64,000 nt of DNA, taken from positions 1 through 64,000 of the forward strand of contig CAYWGD010000027.1 in the NCBI GenBank assembly GCA_964457335.1. Direction: 5' to 3'. The notes beneath the pieces were generated by a model, which worked only from the letters and a program-made list of their open reading frames with translations, had not been told where the DNA came from and made no database searches. Each line of letters opens with the position of its first letter. The first letter of the stretch is position 1. Positions 60,212 through 64,000 of the stretch are shown in pieces. Position numbers and translations under genes: made by a program. This stretch comes from CAJBVW01 sp964457335. GTDB lineage: Bacteria > Myxococcota_A > UBA796 > SXON01.

Positions 60212-63200
60212 ATGGAAGACGCCGTGTGGGAGAGCCTGGCCTGGGTCCTGGGGAAGCACGGCGCGCCCGTCGGGGTGGCGTTCGCGTTCGGTCGGCCGGG
60301 GATCCTGCTGACCGGATCGAGCATCGCCGACGCTCCCTCGCTCTCGCTGCGCGCGTGGAACGGGGAGCCGCTCCAGGCGGTCGTCCGCGCTGGCCACGAG
60401 GGCGTCGTGGTGGCGGAAGGTGGGCGCCTCCTGCCGCTCGTCGGGACCGCGCGAGCCGAGCCGCTGGCGGAGGCGTCGGTCGGCGTCTGGCTGCCCGCGC
60501 TGGACGGCGGAACGAGCTTGTCGGCGCTGCCCGGCGTCGCCCGGCAGGACGGGGAGCACCTGTTCGTCGAGCTGGTCGAGCCGATCCCCGAGCCGCTCCG
60601 CGGGCGTGTCACGGGCGCGCCGGTGCTCGACGGGAACGGCGTCGTCGGCGTGGTCCTCGAGGCGAGCGCGGGCGATCGGTTTCTCCGTGCCCTCTCGCTC
60701 CGGGCCTTCCCGGCCCTCGCCTCGCTGCTGGCGCCGCCGCAGCAGCCGACCGCGCCGCGTCGCGGGCGGTGGATCCGGGTGACGGGCACGTACCGGCCGG
60801 GGGACACCGCCCGGATCCTCGCGACGGAGCTCGGCCGGGCGCTCGCGAACGCCGGCTTCGGGTTGATCCACGGCGGCTCGACGGGCATCGACGAGCTCGT
60901 CCGCGAGGGCTTCGTGTCCGTGGCGACCGCGCCGGTCGCCGTGCAGGCCATCGGCGCGCCGGGCTGGGGCATGCACGTCCAGCCGAGGCCCGACGAGGTC
61001 GTGCGGGGGTTCGAGGCGGAGGTGGATCCGGAGACCTTCGCCGGGGATGCCCTCGTCGTGCTCGCGGGCGGCATCGGCACGGTCGGGGTCATCGAGCGGA
61101 CCCGCGCCGCGGGTCGGCCGGTCCTCCCCGTTCCTCCCTCCGGCCGCGCGGCCGCGGAGCTCGCGCAACAGCTGCTCCGCGACTGGGAGACGCTCGGCCC
61201 CCCCGGGTTGGACCGCGCGGCGTTCGAGGCGCTCGCCGACGCCGACGCGAGCACGGCGATCGGCCAGGTCCTGGCCATCCTCGACCGGCTCTTCCCCCAG
61301 GCGCCGAGCGAGCCCCGCCTCCCCGCCCGCATCCTCGACCCCACCGCGGTGAACGACAACGCCGAAGGCAACGAGGACCTGCTCGACGTGGAGCGCGACA
61401 TCGAGCGCTTCGCGCGCCTCATCGCCGCGGCGGACCTCGCCCCGCCGCTGGCCATCGGGTTGTTCGGCGAGTGGGGGTCGGGGAAGAGCTTCTTCATCGA
61501 CCACCTGCACGACCGGATCGAGGGGCTCTGCCCCATCGAGGGGCCCGCCGTGCCGGGCATGTGCGGCGACATCTGCCAGATCCGCTTCAACGCCTGGCAC
61601 TACGCGGACGTCGACCTCTGGGGCGCGCTGGCCGCGCGGGTGTTCGATCGGCTGGCCGAGGACCTCTCGGTCCGGAAGAGCACGGAGGCCGCCCAGGAGC
61701 GCGCGGTCCTGCAGGACTCGTTGAAGTGGGTCGAGAAGGAGCGGACGAAGGCCCGGCTCGCGCTGGCCGAGGCCAAGGCGGAGGCGGAGCAGGCGCGGGC
61801 CGAGGCCGCCGCGAAGGAGGCGGCGCGGGCCGCGGAGGTCGACTCCTTGCGGGTGTGGCTCGACAAGCGGGCTTGGGAGAAGCTCGCGGCGGAGCCGGAG
61901 GGGGCGGAGGCGATCGCGGCGGCACGCGAGAAGGCGGAGGAGCTCGGGCTCGCCCAGGTGTTCGACGACGCACGGGACACCGCCAAGGGGTTCGACGGCC
62001 TCGTGCGCGAGGCGGCCTCCGTGTGGACGGCGATCCACGCGCTGGTCCGCCGCCCCCGCGGGTGGCTCGAGTGGGGGATGGCGGGCCTCCTCGTGCTCCT
62101 CCCGCTCGTGACCGCGGGGCTCCTCGCCTGGAAGCCGGAGGTCGTCAGCTTCGCGGTGGTCGCCGAGGGGCTCGGCGCCCTCCTCTACGGCGTCAAGCGC
62201 GTGGGCACGTGGCTCCAGTCGATGCGGGCCCTCGTGGGGGAGGCCCAGTCGTTGGACGACCGGGCCCGGAAGGCGCGGTACGCGCTCATCGCCGCGGGAG
62301 ACGACGCCACGCGCAAGGCGCGCAAGGCGCTGTCCGACGCCGAGACGGAGCTCATCTCGGCCCAGCAGAAGGTCGACGACCTCGACGCCGCGGTGGCGCG
62401 GACCTCGGAGGCGCTCGTCCAGCTCGACCCGAAGAAGCTCGTCTACGACTTCGTGGAGGCCCGGTCCCGCTCGGACGCGGCGTATCGGCGCACCGAAGGG
62501 GTCGTGTCCATGTTGCGCAGGGATCTCGAGGAGCTCAGCAAGCGGCTGAAGGACACCCACCGGGAGGACGCGCGGAAGCGGGCCCCCGGCCCCACGGTCC
62601 GCCGTGTCGTCCTCTACGTCGACGACCTCGACCGGTGCCCGCCGGCGCAGGTCGTGGCGGTCCTGCAGGCGGTCCACCTGCTGCTCGCCTTCGACCTGTT
62701 CGTGGTCGTGCTGGCCGTCGACCCGCGTTGGCTGGAGCGCGCGTTGGAGGACCACTACCGGGCGATCTTCCGGTCGGAGGGCGGCGCGGCCGCCGACCTC
62801 TCGGCGCACGACTACCTCGAGAAGATCTTCCAGATCCCGTTCACGCTCGCGCCCGTGGACGAGCGGGGCTTCGCGAAGCTGATCGGCGCGAACCTGCCGT
62901 TCGAGGAGCCGGAGCCCCCCAAGACGCCGGATCCGGCGCCCGCCCCGACCGTCGTCCCGCCGCCCGCGCGCGTGTCGGGATCCTCCCTGGAGAGCGCGCC
63001 GGAGTCGGTTCCGCCCGGCGGGGCTACGCCGCCCGAGTCGCCGCCCGCCCCCGTCGACATCACGCGCCGCTTCGTCATCGCCCGGCACGAGCAGGAGGCG
63101 CTCCTCCCGCTCCACGGCTTCATCGGGACGCCACGCGCCACCAAGCGGTTCATCAACGTGTACCGCCTCCTGCGCGCGAGCGTGGAGGAGTCGCAGTTCC

Positions 63201-63616
63201 GGGCCTTCCTGGCGACCGAGCACCGCGTCGTGCAGGTGCTCCTCGCGGTCACGATCGGCTACCCCCGCACCGGGGCGCTGCTCCTCCGCGAGCTGCTCAC
63301 CGAGCCCCACCCGGGCCGCGAGACGTGGGAGCAGTTCCTCGGTCGCTTCGAGGCGCGGCCGCTCGCGAAGCGCGCCGACGAGGCCGAGCGCGCGCGGCTG
63401 GTCTACGCGCTGCACGCCCTGAAGGGGCTCCCGCCGGAGATCTCGCCCTACCGCCGGTGGGCGCGCCGCGTCGGACGGTTCTCGTTCCTGTGGTCGTGGG
63501 ATCCGCTGCCGCCGGCCGCGACCGCCCGCCGCTGGAAGCGGGTGCCCACCGGGCTGCGAGCCGCCCCGCCGGTGGGCACTCCTTCCGAGACGCCGCCGGA
63601 GACCCTTCAGGCCTGA
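60212..63616 (+). CDS. Trypsin-like/SLOG/KAP NTPase fusion protein
   Basis: A 1134-residue protein starting at ATG 60212 (GGAG 5 nt upstream). Residues 8-170 look like a degenerate trypsin-like domain: the GAPVLDGNGVVGVV segment near 135-147 resembles the region around the catalytic serine, which is missing. Residues 185-300 resemble SLOG/LOG nucleotide-binding domains: RWIRVTGTY, GLIHGGSTGIDELV (GGxTG type) and VVLAGGIGTVGVIER. Residues 390-1134 are a KAP P-loop NTPase: Walker A GEWGSGKS (419-426), RFNAWHY (458-464), membrane pair near 619-662, coiled coils near 500-545 and 700-735, Walker B VVLYVDDLDRC (799-809), VLAVDP and a C-terminal RATKRFINVYR. KAP proteins are membrane STAND-type ATPases; several occur in phage defence. 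A sensor-switch with SLOG as ligand module is inferred. Confidence 0.85.
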   Translation: MEDAVWESLAWVLGKHGAPVGVAFAFGRPGILLTGSSIADAPSLSLRAWNGEPLQAVVRAGHEGVVVAEGGRLLPLVGTARAEPLAEASVGVWLPALDGGTSLSALPGVARQDGEHLFVELVEPIPEPLRGRVTGAPVLDGNGVVGVVLEASAGDRFLRALSLRAFPALASLLAPPQQPTAPRRGRWIRVTGTYRPGDTARILATELGRALANAGFGLIHGGSTGIDELVREGFVSVATAPVAVQAIGAPGWGMHVQPRPDEVVRGFEAEVDPETFAGDALVVLAGGIGTVGVIERTRAAGRPVLPVPPSGRAAAELAQQLLRDWETLGPPGLDRAAFEALADADASTAIGQVLAILDRLFPQAPSEPRLPARILDPTAVNDNAEGNEDLLDVERDIERFARLIAAADLAPPLAIGLFGEWGSGKSFFIDHLHDRIEGLCPIEGPAVPGMCGDICQIRFNAWHYADVDLWGALAARVFDRLAEDLSVRKSTEAAQERAVLQDSLKWVEKERTKARLALAEAKAEAEQARAEAAAKEAARAAEVDSLRVWLDKRAWEKLAAEPEGAEAIAAAREKAEELGLAQVFDDARDTAKGFDGLVREAASVWTAIHALVRRPRGWLEWGMAGLLVLLPLVTAGLLAWKPEVVSFAVVAEGLGALLYGVKRVGTWLQSMRALVGEAQSLDDRARKARYALIAAGDDATRKARKALSDAETELISAQQKVDDLDAAVARTSEALVQLDPKKLVYDFVEARSRSDAAYRRTEGVVSMLRRDLEELSKRLKDTHREDARKRAPGPTVRRVVLYVDDLDRCPPAQVVAVLQAVHLLLAFDLFVVVLAVDPRWLERALEDHYRAIFRSEGGAAADLSAHDYLEKIFQIPFTLAPVDERGFAKLIGANLPFEEPEPPKTPDPAPAPTVVPPPARVSGSSLESAPESVPPGGATPPESPPAPVDITRRFVIARHEQEALLPLHGFIGTPRATKRFINVYRLLRASVEESQFRAFLATEHRVVQVLLAVTIGYPRTGALLLRELLTEPHPGRETWEQFLGRFEARPLAKRADEAERARLVYALHALKGLPPEISPYRRWARRVGRFSFLWSWDPLPPAATARRWKRVPTGLRAAPPVGTPSETPPETLQA

Positions 63617-63640
63617 ACGTCGCGCTCGTCGGACGGCCCC

Positions 63641-63790
63641 GCGCGAAGGGCCCGGAAGGCGCGCGGGCGCGGGAGCGGCCGCGCGGTTCGGCGCCCCGGG
63701 GCGCGGCAGCGGCCCGGACGCGCCAACGGAGGGCCTCCGGCCCGACCCTGGAGGGGCCTGGCCCCCGCGTCTTCGCGGGGGACGCGCCCA
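63641..63790. repeat. Composite repeat, R1 copy 2 with compensated hairpin
   Basis: Second copy of the 57675 element. Its terminal hairpin at 63762-63781 reads CCCCCGCG-TCTT-CGCGGGGG. Compared with copy 1, one base on each arm is changed so that pairing is kept. It begins 24 bp after the KAP gene stop. Confidence 0.85.
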
Positions 63791-63873
63791 CGCGCGGTAA
63801 CTTCGGGCGCGGAAGCAGCGCATGTCCTCTCCCCGGATCTTCGTGGCGTTGGCGCCCCCTCGGGCTGGGCGGG

Positions 63874-63991
63874 TGTGACTGCGACGACGCCGACGCCGCG
63901 ATCTCGCCCGCGGGCACGGAGATCGCTCGGCGTGGGCGGGGACTGCGACCGCCTCACGCGCGCCGACGACGGCGACACCTGCGAGGCGTGA
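63874..63991 (+). pseudogene. Broken MopE-like fragment at the window edge
   Basis: Two frames show pieces of a MopE-type repeat: CDCDDADAAISPAGTEIA in one frame, and GDCDRLTRADDGDTCEA then a stop in another. The frame change near 63930 and lack of a start suggest a decayed gene or a partial transfer. The edge prevents a firm call. Confidence 0.35.
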
Positions 63992-64000
63992 AGACCGGCG

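Noticed and set aside
1..64000. tRNA, rRNA or insertion-sequence transposase genes
   Set aside because: No T-loop/anticodon pattern, rRNA-like stretch or transposase motif was recognised; a covariance scan would be needed to exclude a tRNA formally.

Overview
The window is a very GC-rich chromosomal segment (above 70 % GC by eye) with dense coding, strong GGAGG ribosome sites and many GTG/TTG starts. About 15 predicted lipoproteins carry Asp/Thr-rich linkers (DTGDTDTD type) after the lipobox, and several have MopE-like Asp/Cys motifs, beta-helix, FG-GAP, PKD or c-type heme domains. Together with a tad-type secretion gene, an FHA protein, an RR-EAL protein and an AfsR-like regulator, this points to a member of the Myxococcota (a free-living, surface-active, probably predatory or saprophytic bacterium). 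The assignment is inference from gene style; no rRNA or tRNA is present.

Layout. 1-2.1 kb: end of a tad/type IV pilus-like locus (FHA, DUF192, TadC), minus strand. 2.1-7.8 kb: housekeeping block with aroE-ribF, an RR-EAL protein, then divergent serA-serC and a DUF1292 protein. 8.1-15.9 kb: surface lipoproteins, a TetR regulator cotranscribed with a monooxygenase-like lipoprotein and facing a beta-lactamase-fold lipoprotein across a perfect 29-bp dyad. 16-19.1 kb: a large AAA/TPR activator with two tandem winged helices. 19.2-27.1 kb: more lipoproteins (diheme cytochrome, dockerin-like, leucine-rich repeat), an alpha/beta hydrolase and a glutathione transferase. 27.3-37 kb: redox block with ferric-reductase-like protein, ApbE, acidic His-rich protein, a 1214-residue protein of unknown function, a two-component system cotranscribed with a haem-binding protein, and a glutaredoxin-CcdA fusion. 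37.1-42.8 kb: two tandem double-Cache-like periplasmic proteins, a TRAP substrate-binding protein without its permease, a possible micropeptide and a diacylglycerol-kinase-like enzyme, all sprinkled with one GAYACA/TGTRTC dyad family.

43-55.9 kb: surface proteins (LVIVD propeller, PKD-propeller-diheme cytochrome, GH43-like propeller, RTX-repeat protein, FG-GAP protein), an old-yellow-enzyme reductase, and two ferritin-like lipoprotein paralogues with a broken third copy. 56-60.2 kb: a membrane glycosyltransferase-like protein and a Spy/CpxP-like chaperone with its two-component system. 60.2-63.6 kb: a 1134-residue fusion of a degenerate trypsin-like domain, a SLOG/LOG nucleotide-binding domain and a membrane KAP P-loop NTPase, a plausible undescribed immune or stress effector.

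The most unusual non-coding content is a set of GC-rich intergenic elements. A 149-bp near-identical pair (57675 and 63641) has a terminal hairpin whose one changed stem pair is compensated on both sides; a related hairpin array sits at 42898-42992, and a linked second repeat at 50281 and 57571. There are also three tandem 53-bp nested-hairpin units at 54744-54902, and an 11-C tract that throws the RTX gene out of frame with its ribosome-site-positioned start.
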